Positions 1-6,473 of a DNA stretch of 11,651 nucleotides are shown one piece after another. Position numbers and translations under genes: made by a program. The number at the start of each line of letters is the position of its first letter. Positions within the stretch are counted from its first letter, which is position 1. The notes under the pieces are model-generated. The model saw only the letters and a list, made by a program, of their open reading frames with translations, did not search any database and was not told the origin of the DNA. Source of the stretch: Clostridia bacterium (GTDB lineage Bacteria; Bacillota; Clostridia; Peptostreptococcales; Anaerovoracaceae); assembly GCA_024682015.1 (NCBI GenBank), contig JAIKZT010000328.1, forward strand, positions 1-11,651, written 5' to 3'.

Positions 1-197
1 ATGATCTCGCGCACGATGGGCCACAGATACGCCGTAAGGGCATCATCCTCTTCCGGCGTCAATTCCGTGTTTCCGCTGCGGATCAGCCCCATCTTCAGAT
101 GATCGATGGAGAGATACGGAAAACTGTACTTTTCAAGCATCCGCTGAGCCAGAAGGGTCTTTCCGGTATGGGACGCGCCTGTGATGATGACGATCAT
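1..197 (-). CDS. P-loop kinase-like NTPase, N-terminal part (runs off window)
   Basis: The reading frame starts at ATG 197 and stays open to the window edge, giving about 65 residues. It begins MIVIITGASHTGKTLLAQRM, a hydrophobic strand running into a Walker A loop (GASHTGKT, residues 7-14). This marks a small P-loop nucleotide-binding enzyme resembling adenylate or shikimate kinases and zeta-toxin-like phosphotransferases. A second conserved-looking stretch, SIDHLKMGLIRSG, follows at about residues 30-42. The substrate cannot be read from the sequence. The ribosome binding site GAGGAA lies 6-7 nt before the ATG, and the gene begins 40 nt after the ArsR stop, so it is probably the third gene of that operon. 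The C-terminal part, with any lid and base-recognition elements, is outside the window. The P-loop NTPase call is secure; a kinase role is inferred. Confidence 0.8.
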   Translation of the reverse strand, partial: MIVIITGASHTGKTLLAQRMLEKYSFPYLSIDHLKMGLIRSGNTELTPEEDDALTAYLWPIVREI

Positions 198-237
198 GTC
201 TTCCTCGCCAAAGCCTGCAGCCCTGTTCCCGGCTCCC

Positions 238-789
238 TCATTTTATGCGGACGTACTCGCTGCCGTTCCTGCTCAGGATGCCTTCGCTGATCATGTCCCT
301 GCGGATCGTGCAGTAATCCTCGTGGATCGGGGCGATGATGTCATTTAAGGCTTTCTCGCCGTAGACCTTTCCGGGGACGAAATTTTCAGCGATCACCTCG
401 TAGCAGATCAGCTTCTTTTTCCGCTGCACCGGTATGGCCTTCAGCTTCCCGTATTCAAAGAAGGTGTCGATCACCTTCTGACGGTATTCCGCTTCTCTTC
501 TCTGCTGCTCGTCGACCTGTTCGGGGTCAGCCGCCGCAATGTCGAACAGCGAGGCCTCCAGTAGTCTGCGGTTGAGAGAGTAGACCGTGTAATACTGCTC
601 TTTCCGGGAAATGGCGATACCCGCGTCCTCGAGCTTCTTCATGTGGAAGGAGACCGTGGACGGCGTAAGTCCCAGCCGTTCGGCCAGCAGCTCTGTGTAC
701 ATCTCCCCCTTGGTGAGGGACTGCACGATGCGAAGCCTGGACGTGTCCGAAAGGCTCTTGAAGATCTTTAACGCGTCCCCCTGTGTCAT
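238..789 (-). CDS. ArsR-family winged-helix regulator with C-terminal DUF2087 domain
   Basis: This is a cytoplasmic transcriptional regulator of 183 residues. Residues about 5-75 form an ArsR-type winged helix, starting ALKIFKSLSDTSRLRIVQSL, with the recognition helix near residues 42-55 (TPSTVSFHMKKLEDAG) and a wing near 59-70 (AISRKEQYYTVY). Residues about 103-182 match the DUF2087 pattern (VIDTFFEYGKLKAIPVQRKK and later DYCTIRRDMISEGIL). The CxC metal-binding motif of arsenic or cadmium sensors is absent from the HTH; the only cysteines are at 129 and 160. A classical metal-sensing role is therefore unlikely, and the DUF2087 domain may carry the signal input. The start codon overlaps the stop of the upstream gene (ATGA at 786-789), so the two are translationally coupled. 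Twin operator-like sites flank the operon promoter, which suggests autoregulation. Confidence 0.88.
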   Translation of the reverse strand: MTQGDALKIFKSLSDTSRLRIVQSLTKGEMYTELLAERLGLTPSTVSFHMKKLEDAGIAISRKEQYYTVYSLNRRLLEASLFDIAAADPEQVDEQQRREAEYRQKVIDTFFEYGKLKAIPVQRKKKLICYEVIAENFVPGKVYGEKALNDIIAPIHEDYCTIRRDMISEGILSRNGSEYVRIK

Positions 790-1121
790 TTTGCAGCCTC
801 CGGGAAATGCGCCATGACGTCCGCCAGCGCCTGCAGCTTCGTCTCCTCGACCACGACGTTTCTGGCGTCGCCGTGCTTTCTGGCATTTTCGAGCGCGCCG
901 CCCCAGCTCGCCTGAAAGCCTTCAAAACGATCCTTTACCGCTTTGGGGCCTGCGCCCGGATGGTTGATCAGCGCGTTCGTTACGGTCTTGCAGACTTCGT
1001 AAATGTTCGTGCGGACTTTCGCGAAGTCCGCGTCGTCCCGGCAGCCATCCGCTTCCAGCCGGGCAATTTCAGCCTTGCCGGATGCGATCTGCTCTGTCAG
1101 ATAGTTGAGAAAAGTATCCAT
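786..1121 (-). CDS. Unrecognised small helical protein, first gene of the ArsR operon
   Basis: This is a 111-residue protein beginning MDTFLNYLTEQIASGKAEIA. I do not recognise a named family. It looks soluble and mostly helical, with no signal peptide or membrane segment and two cysteines (in DGCRDD and EVCKTV). The start was chosen because AGGAGG sits 8 nt upstream of ATG 1121; a longer upstream frame would run through the promoter and operator region. Its TGA overlaps the ArsR ATG, a fixed coupling that suggests the two proteins work together, perhaps as regulator and partner. It is the first gene behind the promoter at 1174-1202. The existence of the gene is well supported; the function is unknown. 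Confidence 0.8.
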   Translation of the reverse strand: MDTFLNYLTEQIASGKAEIARLEADGCRDDADFAKVRTNIYEVCKTVTNALINHPGAGPKAVKDRFEGFQASWGGALENARKHGDARNVVVEETKLQALADVMAHFPEAAK

Positions 1122-1153
1122 TTTGCATGCCTCCTGTCTCGTATGCCAATTTG

Positions 1154-1170
1154 ATTTTATATTCATCGAA
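1154..1170 (-). promoter_or_regulatory. Second, degenerate operator-like site
   Basis: On the minus strand this 17-mer (TTCGATGAATATAAAAT) matches the core of the perfect palindrome at 1209-1225 (TTTGACGAATATCAAAT) at 14 of 17 positions. It lies immediately downstream of the -10 box, across the expected transcription start, where a bound repressor would block initiation. Its centre is 55 bp from the centre of the first site, close to five helical turns. The match is seen directly; the operator role is inferred. Confidence 0.5.
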
Positions 1171-1173
1171 CCA

Positions 1174-1202
1174 AATATAGCACCGAGGCAGGGCGATGTC
1201 AA
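1174..1202 (-). promoter_or_regulatory. Sigma-A type promoter of the ArsR operon
   Basis: Read on the minus strand, a perfect -35 TTGACA (1197-1202) and a -10 TATATT (1174-1179, one mismatch to TATAAT) are separated by exactly 17 bp. The expected start is near 1167, giving a 5' leader of about 45 nt before the AGGAGG of the 111-aa gene. Its -35 overlaps the edge of the 34-bp palindrome, which fits a repressible promoter. Confidence 0.8.
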
Positions 1203-1234
1203 CATTTAATTTGATATTCGTCAAATTAAATGTT
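1201..1234. promoter_or_regulatory. Perfect 34-bp palindrome, probable ArsR operator
   Basis: The arms AACATTTAATTTGA (1201-1214) and TCAAATTAAATGTT (1221-1234) are exact inverted repeats around a 6-bp centre (TATTCG). It is AT-rich inside GC-rich flanks, overlaps the -35 element by 2 bp, and has the ATTTGA-N6-TCAAAT form typical of sites bound by winged-helix dimers. No U-tract or GC-rich stem is present, so it is not an intrinsic terminator. The regulator encoded in the same operon (238-789) is the obvious candidate ligand; this is inferred. Confidence 0.75.
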
Positions 1235-1363
1235 TGCCGCCGGTCGGCTGAATGGAAGCTGCCGGTAATCTGCGCTGCCTTGAAAGCCAAATGCCTGCGG
1301 TCCTGCCGGTAATGGCGAATACGCCCTTGCGATACGGGGCCGCGCGGTCAATAGCCTTGCCCG

Positions 1364-1933
1364 CTACCGCCGGTTCCAGTTCCAGCCGGCCAGGGCGCCG
1401 ACCGCGCCGCCGATGATGTGAGCCATCTGGGAGATGTTGTCCGCGCCGATCAGGCCGTTGATGATCTCCTGCCCCAGATATATCGCGGCCACCAGAATAA
1501 AGGTGATGGGGATCTCCCCGGAGCCGAAGCCCGTAAAGGACGTCAGCAGGATGAAGGCGAACACGACGCCGCTGGCGCCCAGGATGCCCACGCTCGGGAA
1601 GAAGATGAAGTTGATGACCGCCGTCGCCAGGGCCGTTATCAGGATGACCCCTGCGATGCGCTTGCCGCCGTACTTCTCCTCCAGCATGGGGCCGAGCAGC
1701 AGGATGTAGCACATGTTGTTCGCAAAATGAGCCCAGCCGCTGTGCCCGAGCACGTGGCTGAAGGCGCGGAAATACGTCCAGAAACTGGACAGGCTGGCCC
1801 GATAGGTCGTGAAATAGTTATGCAGGATCCTGCCGCCGGACTGGATGCCCAGCAGCGTGACGATGAGGCACAGCGCGGCGAACGCCAGGATCACCGGCGC
1901 GTTCAATACGATCTTTACGCGTTTATTCTTCAT
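1364..1933 (-). CDS. Rhomboid-family intramembrane serine protease
   Basis: This is a polytopic membrane protease of 189 residues that would cut transmembrane substrates within the bilayer. The catalytic serine is Ser121 in GILGASGVVFAF (GxSG motif) and the catalytic histidine is His172 in MAHIIGGAVGAL, which together form the Ser-His dyad. The conserved histidine/asparagine block HVLGHSGWAHFANNM (about residues 60-74) is also present. About six hydrophobic segments are visible with no extra domains, a minimal bacterial rhomboid core. The ATG at 1933 follows AAGGAG closely, and that ribosome binding site overlaps the TAA of the upstream CGGC gene, so the two are probably co-transcribed and coupled. 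The substrate cannot be inferred. Confidence 0.93.
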   Translation of the reverse strand: MKNKRVKIVLNAPVILAFAALCLIVTLLGIQSGGRILHNYFTTYRASLSSFWTYFRAFSHVLGHSGWAHFANNMCYILLLGPMLEEKYGGKRIAGVILITALATAVINFIFFPSVGILGASGVVFAFILLTSFTGFGSGEIPITFILVAAIYLGQEIINGLIGADNISQMAHIIGGAVGALAGWNWNRR

Positions 1934-1941
1934 GAAACTCC

Positions 1942-2274
1942 TTAGTGCGTATAATCCAGCAGCGTGACGGCGTCTCCCAGATCCCCGGCGATGAGTTCCT
2001 TCATCTTCTTCGCGAACGGACAGGGATAGCCGATCGGCGTGCCCTTCTGGATGCAGGACGCGAACGCAATGGTGTCCGCGCCGCGCTCGACGAGTTTCCT
2101 TGCGCGCAGCACGGCCCTTTTGCCCGGACAGCCGCCGCAGTTGCAGAAACCGACGATCTCGATCTCTTCCTCCACGCCCTCGAAAATGCCCCTTTTCTCC
2201 CGGATCGCCCGAAAATCAGCCGTTCCGGGGCAGTAGTCCTCTGTCTGCATGCATCGGATGATACCCAGTTTCAT
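1942..2274 (-). CDS. CGGC-domain cysteine-rich protein
   Basis: This is a small cytoplasmic protein of 110 residues beginning MKLGIIRCMQTEDYCPGTAD. It has seven cysteines (8, 15, 44, 46, 49, 74, 85), including the family-defining NCGGCPGKRA at about residues 45-54, and a later ASCIQKGTPIGYPCPFAKK. This is the pattern of the CGGC domain family, thought to bind metal or use redox-active thiols; no reaction is established from sequence. The start at 2274 is preferred because AGGAGG lies 8 nt upstream; an in-frame ATG two codons earlier (2280) would be only 2 nt from the same site. It is the third gene of the small-gene run and is separated by 8 nt from the rhomboid gene downstream. Confidence 0.88.
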   Translation of the reverse strand: MKLGIIRCMQTEDYCPGTADFRAIREKRGIFEGVEEEIEIVGFCNCGGCPGKRAVLRARKLVERGADTIAFASCIQKGTPIGYPCPFAKKMKELIAGDLGDAVTLLDYTH

Positions 2275-2315
2275 GGTCATTACCTCCTTGACGAAAAATC
2301 ATGCCGCCCGGCGGG

Positions 2316-2618
2316 TCAGCGAATCAGCTCGATCTCCCCGATGAAGGGCAGCGGCCGCTCGTCTCCGTTGAACGCGCGGAAGAGGCCCATCAGGAAGAAG
2401 ATGAGGCAGGCGATGTCCAGGAGGCTCCCCAGGGAGCCGAAAAGCCCGCCGATCCTTGAAAATACACGGCTGACGGTCTCCACGATATTGATGATCAGCG
2501 CCTGGTTCAGGTGCCTGCGCACCAGCGGATCGGACGGATCGCGGCCGACCATGGCGATGATGAAGCCGATCCAGGTGATGTAGCTGATGACCGCATAGAG
2601 TTTGGAATGTCTGTACAT
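2316..2618 (-). CDS. Small DUF4870/Tic20-like membrane protein
   Basis: This is a 100-residue integral membrane protein. A hydrophobic segment covers residues about 7-24 (LYAVISYITWIGFIIAMV). The motif VRRHLNQALIINIVE (33-47) resembles the histidine-x-asparagine-glutamine block of DUF4870-type proteins. A glycine-rich turn leads to a second hydrophobic segment at about 63-82 (LGSLLDIACLIFFLMGLF). The function of this family is unknown. AAAGGAG sits about 7 nt before ATG 2618. It lies 35 nt after the preceding gene and about 40 nt before the CGGC gene, consistent with one transcript. The family call rests on motif resemblance only. Confidence 0.8.
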   Translation of the reverse strand: MYRHSKLYAVISYITWIGFIIAMVGRDPSDPLVRRHLNQALIINIVETVSRVFSRIGGLFGSLGSLLDIACLIFFLMGLFRAFNGDERPLPFIGEIELIR

Positions 2619-2653
2619 GGTTTTTCTCCTTTGATGGCCTGCTCACAATGACA

Positions 2654-3142
2654 TTATGCATTTTCCGGCTGAGATGCCGGCTGCTGTCTCAGGATCTCGT
2701 ACAATCCGGCCGTAAAGTCCCGGTAGTGCCGGGGAAAGTTCTCGGATCCCCTCGCGGAGATCTTCCGCCCCCCGTTGACCACCGCCTCCAGCCTAAACAT
2801 CGTCCCGTCCATGACATCCTTCGGATGCTGGCCGTCAAAGCTGTCCCAGGACAGCATCCCGCAGCGGTTCAGCAGATCCAAGACCTGCTCCGCGCTGCAG
2901 ACCGCGCGCTGCCCGAGCACGCGCCTGTCCTCGCCGTCTTCGTACCGGATGTCATAGCGGGACACCTCCGCCTGCCCGTCCTTCATGACGATCTCGCACT
3001 CGTCCATATGACGCATGCCGCGCGTATACAGCGTGACGATCTCGAAGGACGTTATCTGACTGCAAAACAGTTCTTTCATCTTTTCCACCATCTGCATTTT
3101 TGAAAAACGCGCGGGAAGACCTGCGCGCCCCGCCTCTTTCAT
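2654..3142 (-). CDS. Unrecognised 162-aa soluble protein
   Basis: This is a conserved-looking hypothetical protein with no signal peptide or membrane segment. Central landmarks are SFEIVTLYTRGMRHMDECEI, a charged AEVSRYDIRYEDGEDRR stretch, LLNRCGMLSWDSFDGQHP and a C-terminal GSENFPRHYRDF block. Alternating beta-like segments suggest a compact alpha/beta fold. I know similar-looking proteins of unknown function in Clostridia but can assign no role. The start is uncertain: ATG 3142 has only a weak GAGG a few nt upstream, and in-frame ATGs at 3097, 3091 and 3079 (the last after GGTGG) are possible, giving 141-147 residues. It heads the run of four small genes and lies beyond the terminator at 3260-3314; no convincing promoter was seen in the 120 nt between. 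Confidence 0.65.
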   Translation of the reverse strand: MKEAGRAGLPARFSKMQMVEKMKELFCSQITSFEIVTLYTRGMRHMDECEIVMKDGQAEVSRYDIRYEDGEDRRVLGQRAVCSAEQVLDLLNRCGMLSWDSFDGQHPKDVMDGTMFRLEAVVNGGRKISARGSENFPRHYRDFTAGLYEILRQQPASQPENA

Positions 3143-3259
3143 TTTGCCTCATTGCGGAAATGAAATCAAGCCTTGGCGGCATAGGGTTTCGGCGCAGGAG
3201 GGAAAACCCGCTTCCAGCGAAAAAGACAATGGAAGAGATCCTGCGCGGCCCCCTTTCAG

Positions 3260-3314
3260 AAAAAACAAATAAAAATGCACCGCCTCTGCGCGCCGGGCGC
3301 GGATCTGCGATGCA
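3260..3314 (-). terminator. Intrinsic terminator after the DUF1385 gene
   Basis: On the minus strand an outer stem TGCATCGC (3307-3314) pairs with GCGGTGCA (3276-3283) over 8 bp with one G-U wobble. It encloses an inner CGCG/CGCG hairpin and is followed by a long U-rich tract (TTTTTATTTGTTTTTT, 3260-3275). It begins about 55 nt after the DUF1385 stop and closes the rho-DUF1385 unit. Confidence 0.8.
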
Positions 3315-3368
3315 TTGTCTGCAGTCGGTTATTCAGCGTTTGCTTGGCACGGCGTCCGCGGGAAAAGG

Positions 3369-4436
3369 TTACTTTTCAGCCTTCTTCCGCTCCTCGACGT
3401 ACTTCGCGGTCTCTTCCTCATCCTTCACGTACGTGCCGTCCGGCATCACGCGGCCGACCCAGTACTCCACGGGCACGGAAGGGTCCTCGTGGGAAGGCAG
3501 CACGGCTTTAACGGCGATGATGGCCACCTCGACCATGTCGTCCGTCGGCTCCTTCGTGGTCAGCTTTTGCAGCAGGATGCCCGGCATGGACAGCGCGCGC
3601 ACGCACTTGCCGTCGTGCCGCCCCGTGAACTGCAACAGCTCGTAGGAAAGCCCCGCGATGACGGGGATCAGCAGCAGGCGCGAAGCGATGCGCGCCGCCA
3701 GGTTCGGCCATCCCAGCAGGGAGAACACGAGCAGGGAGATGACCATCACGAACATCAGGAAGCTCGTGCCGCAGCGCGGGTGCAGCGTATAGAACTGCTG
3801 GGCGTTGGATGGGGTCAGTTCCAGGCCGTTCTCGTAGCAGTGGATGGTCTTGTGCTCCGCGCCGTGGTACATGAACGTGCGACGGATCTCCGGCATGCGC
3901 GAGATCGCGGACACGTACACCACGAACATGCAGATGCGAAGGATCCCTTCGATCAGGTTGAGCAGGAAGGCGCTCCGGACGCCGGCGCCCTTCAGCAGGT
4001 TCATGACGCCGGTCGGCAGCACGATGAACACGCCCACGGTCAGCAGGATCGCGAGCACCACGGAGAAGTACATCATGATCGCGTTCGCCTTCTCCTTGCC
4101 GAATTTTTCGTTCATCCAAAGCGTAAGCTTGTCGTCTTCGTACACGGGGCCCCCTTCGGGCGTTTCGCAGCCCTCGAGCACGTCCGCCGAATACATGAGG
4201 ATGCGCGTGCCCAGAACGAGCGAAGACACGAACGAGACGATGCCCCGGATGATGGGCCACTTCTTCCATCCGCCCGCCGGTTTCAGCGGCTCCACCGTCA
4301 AGTGGACCGCGCCGTCCGGCTGACGGACAGCGATGGCCAGCGCGCGGCTGCCGCGCATCATGAGGCCTTCCAGGATGGCCTGCCCGCCGACTTTCGTGGG
4401 CGTGGCGTTTTTCATAAATATCTTGTTCAGATCCAT
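3369..4436 (-). CDS. DUF1385 (YqhQ-like) multi-spanning membrane protein
   Basis: This is a 355-residue integral membrane protein of the DUF1385 family; B. subtilis YqhQ is a member. Diagnostic blocks are GGQAILEGLMMRG (17-29), YHGAEHKTIHCYENG (190-204), HPRCGTSFL (219-227) and LLQKLTTKEPTDDMVEVAI (288-306). Hydrophobic segments lie at about 62-76, 119-141, 158-177, 224-242 and 253-270. The conserved His, Glu, Cys and Lys residues in the AEHKTIHCYE block suggest an enzyme-like or metal-binding site, but no biochemical role is established. The charged C-terminus (EEETAKYVEERKKAEK) is probably cytoplasmic. It lies 50 nt after rho. In many Clostridia this gene sits in the rho, rpmE, prmC, prfA region; here a terminator follows and no rpmE, prmC or prfA is in view. 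The start at 4436 has only a weak GATAGAG; ATG 4415 is a possible alternative. Confidence 0.92.
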   Translation of the reverse strand: MDLNKIFMKNATPTKVGGQAILEGLMMRGSRALAIAVRQPDGAVHLTVEPLKPAGGWKKWPIIRGIVSFVSSLVLGTRILMYSADVLEGCETPEGGPVYEDDKLTLWMNEKFGKEKANAIMMYFSVVLAILLTVGVFIVLPTGVMNLLKGAGVRSAFLLNLIEGILRICMFVVYVSAISRMPEIRRTFMYHGAEHKTIHCYENGLELTPSNAQQFYTLHPRCGTSFLMFVMVISLLVFSLLGWPNLAARIASRLLLIPVIAGLSYELLQFTGRHDGKCVRALSMPGILLQKLTTKEPTDDMVEVAIIAVKAVLPSHEDPSVPVEYWVGRVMPDGTYVKDEEETAKYVEERKKAEK

Positions 4437-4486
4437 AAATCTCTATCCGCAAATATCATTTCGACAGGTCTGTTCGAAGGGTCACC

Positions 4487-6223
4487 CTACAGCCGCATCC
4501 GCTTCAGGCGCGCGATGAAGTCGGCGTTCGTCTTCGTGTGGGCGAGCTCCATGACGACGCGTTCCGTCGCCTCCTCGATGCCCCAGTCCGCGACGGCCCT
4601 TCGCATGAGCCACACAGCTTCGAGCTCCTCCTGGCTCATGAGCATGTCCTCGCGGCGCGTGCCGGATTTGTTGATGTTGATGGCCGGGAAGATGCGCTTT
4701 TCCTGCAGCTTGCGGTCCAGGTGCAGCTCCATGTTGCCCGTGCCCTTGAATTCCTCGAAGATGACGTCGTCCATGCGGCTGCCCGTCTCGATGAGCGCCG
4801 TCGCCAGGATGGTGATGGATCCGCCCTCCTCGATGTTTCTCGCCGCGCCGAAGAACTTTTTCGGCTTGTATAAGGCGGCCGGGTCAAGCCCGCCGGACAG
4901 CGTGCGGCCGGAAGGCGCCTCGACCAGGTTGTACGCCCGGGCGAGCCGCGTGATCGAATCCAGCAAGATGATGACGTCCTTGCCGTGCTCCACGAGCCGC
5001 TGCGCCCGCGCCAGCACCATCTCCGCGACCTTCACGTGGTGCGAAGGCTGTTCGTCGAACGTGGAATAGATGACATTGCCGCGGATGCTGCGCTGCATGT
5101 CCGTGACCTCTTCGGGCCGCTCGTCGATGAGCAGCACGATGAGCTCAGCGTCGACGTTCTGGATCTCGATGGCCCTCGCGATCTGCTTCAGCAGCGTCGT
5201 TTTGCCGGCCTTCGGGGGCGCGACGATCAGGCCGCGCTGGCCTTTGCCGATGGGCGCCACCAGGTCGGTGAGCCGCATGGACAGCGCGCTGCTGCCGTTT
5301 TCGAGACGGATGCGCTCCTCGGGATAGATGGGCGTGAGGTCGGAGAAATCCTTGCGCCGGATGGCCGCGCCGGGCTCGTCGCCGTTGACGGTCTTCACGA
5401 ACAGCAGGGCGCCGAAGCGCTCTTCCTTTTCGGGCCTGCGCGCGATGGCACAGATCTCGTCGCCCGTCTTCAGATTGAACCGGCGGATCTGTACGGGGGA
5501 TACGTACACGTCCTCGTCGGACGTAAGAAAGTTGTCGAACCGCAGGAAACCGAAGCCGTTTTCCGACAGCTCCAGGATGCCCGTCGTCTCGTAGCGGCCT
5601 TCCTTCATGGGCTCTTCGCCGCGCCGGGGCTTTTCGGGCTTCTCGGAAGGCTTTTTCTCGTCGGCGGGCTTTTCCTCCGCGGGCAGCTCCACCTGCTGCG
5701 GGGGTTCCGCAGGCTGTTCTTCGGCGGGCTGACCCTCTGCCTTCTCCGACAGCAGGGGCTGCTCGTCCTTTTTGGGTCTGCCGCGCCTTCTGGAAGGCTT
5801 ATCCGCCGGCTTTTCCTTGGACTTTTCCGAAGGCTTTTCTGCAGGCTTTGCCGGCTCTTCCGCCGGTTCCGCCGCTGCTTTTTCCGGAGACTCTTCTCCG
5901 GCCGGAACAGGTTCCGCTTCGGGTTTGACCGGTTCCGCCTTCTTGGGACGGCCCCGCTTTTTCGAAGCCTTTTCAGCCGGTTTCTCCGCGGCAGGAGCCT
6001 TCTTCTCCTTCGCCGGTTTTTCTTCCGCCGGTTTCTCTGCGGCAACCTGCTCCGCTTCCTTTGCTGCAGCCGCAGCCCTCTTGCGCTCCGCATCCTCGTG
6101 CATCTTCGTAAGGATCTCGATGATCTCCTTTTTCTTCAGCCCCTGCGGATTCGGGATCCCCAGCGCAGCGGCAATTTCGCGCAATTCGGCGACTTTTTTG
6201 TCTTTGATAATATCCAATTCCAT
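4487..6223 (-). CDS. rho: Transcription termination factor Rho with long N-terminal insert
   Basis: This is a hexameric RNA-dependent ATPase and helicase that ends transcription at untranslated RNA. The 578 residues exceed the roughly 420 of E. coli Rho. The order is: a Rho N-terminal helical domain (about 1-45, LREIAAALGIPNPQGLKKKE); a low-complexity Lys/Glu/Pro/Ala insert (about 46-208) with two RGRPKK motifs near 90-95 and 148-153; a cold-shock-like RNA-binding domain (about 212-285, with GFGFLRF and VYVSPVQIRRF); then the RecA-like motor. Walker A is APPKAGKTT (about 336-344) and Walker B is VIILLDSITRLAR (418-430). The Q-loop/R-loop region includes SGGLDPAALYKPKKFFGAARN, and GSITILATALIETGSRMDD and NMELHLDRKL follow. 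All motor motifs look intact. ATG 6223 was chosen over the immediately preceding TTG; AAAGGA lies about 11 nt upstream. DUF1385 follows after 50 nt. Confidence 0.97.
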   Translation of the reverse strand: MELDIIKDKKVAELREIAAALGIPNPQGLKKKEIIEILTKMHEDAERKRAAAAAKEAEQVAAEKPAEEKPAKEKKAPAAEKPAEKASKKRGRPKKAEPVKPEAEPVPAGEESPEKAAAEPAEEPAKPAEKPSEKSKEKPADKPSRRRGRPKKDEQPLLSEKAEGQPAEEQPAEPPQQVELPAEEKPADEKKPSEKPEKPRRGEEPMKEGRYETTGILELSENGFGFLRFDNFLTSDEDVYVSPVQIRRFNLKTGDEICAIARRPEKEERFGALLFVKTVNGDEPGAAIRRKDFSDLTPIYPEERIRLENGSSALSMRLTDLVAPIGKGQRGLIVAPPKAGKTTLLKQIARAIEIQNVDAELIVLLIDERPEEVTDMQRSIRGNVIYSTFDEQPSHHVKVAEMVLARAQRLVEHGKDVIILLDSITRLARAYNLVEAPSGRTLSGGLDPAALYKPKKFFGAARNIEEGGSITILATALIETGSRMDDVIFEEFKGTGNMELHLDRKLQEKRIFPAININKSGTRREDMLMSQEELEAVWLMRRAVADWGIEEATERVVMELAHTKTNADFIARLKRMRL

Positions 6224-6346
6224 CAAGGGGGTTTTCCTTTCTCTAAGGGCCTATTTTCGGCCTTAAAAGGGCATTAAAACAGACACATGTAATTCAGGAT
6301 CTCAGTTGGACCTGTCGGCGGAACGCCAAAGAGGATTACCGAAAAG

Positions 6347-6371
6347 AAACCGCGGCAGATCACCGCGGTTT
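6347..6371 (-). terminator. Hairpin terminator after livF
   Basis: The arms AAACCGCGG (6347-6355) and CCGCGGTTT (6363-6371) form a perfect 9-bp stem with a 7-nt loop. On the minus strand the stem runs into TTTCTTTTC, a moderate U-tract, about 100 nt after the livF stop and 124 nt before rho. The plus strand gives a short TTTT run, so it could work weakly in both directions. It is the likely end of the liv transcript, with some read-through into rho possible because the U-tract is broken. Confidence 0.65.
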
Positions 6372-6473
6372 TACTGTAACACACTATTTTCAAAAAGGCA
6401 AGCGCAATTTGTAAATATATTGCAATACTGCAAAGTTTCGGTGAGTCATGGACGTTTCCGCTGACTCAAAATC

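Noticed and set aside
1201..1234. Palindrome as a transcription terminator for the rhomboid gene
   Set aside because: The stem is AT-rich, no U-tract follows on either strand, and it abuts a consensus promoter, so an operator is more likely.
1259..1313. Direct repeat CTGCCGGTAAT (1259-1269 and 1303-1313) downstream of the rhomboid gene
   Set aside because: Two 11-bp copies in GC-rich intergenic DNA with no third copy or mobile-element context; chance cannot be excluded.
6244..6265. Hairpin TAAGGGCC/GGCCTTA just upstream of the rho ribosome binding site
   Set aside because: It has a bulged base and a short stem and no link to a known rho autoregulatory element; it is too weak to list as a feature.
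3315..6277. Very long plus-strand open frames opposite the DUF1385 and rho genes
   Set aside because: They lie antisense to genes with intact family motifs, have low-complexity His/Arg/Asp/Leu-rich translations and lack matching families; they result from high-GC codon use.
6443..6467. Inverted repeat GAGTCA/TGACTC directly after livF
   Set aside because: The stem is only 6 bp with a 13-nt loop and no U-tract; the better terminator candidate is at 6347-6371.
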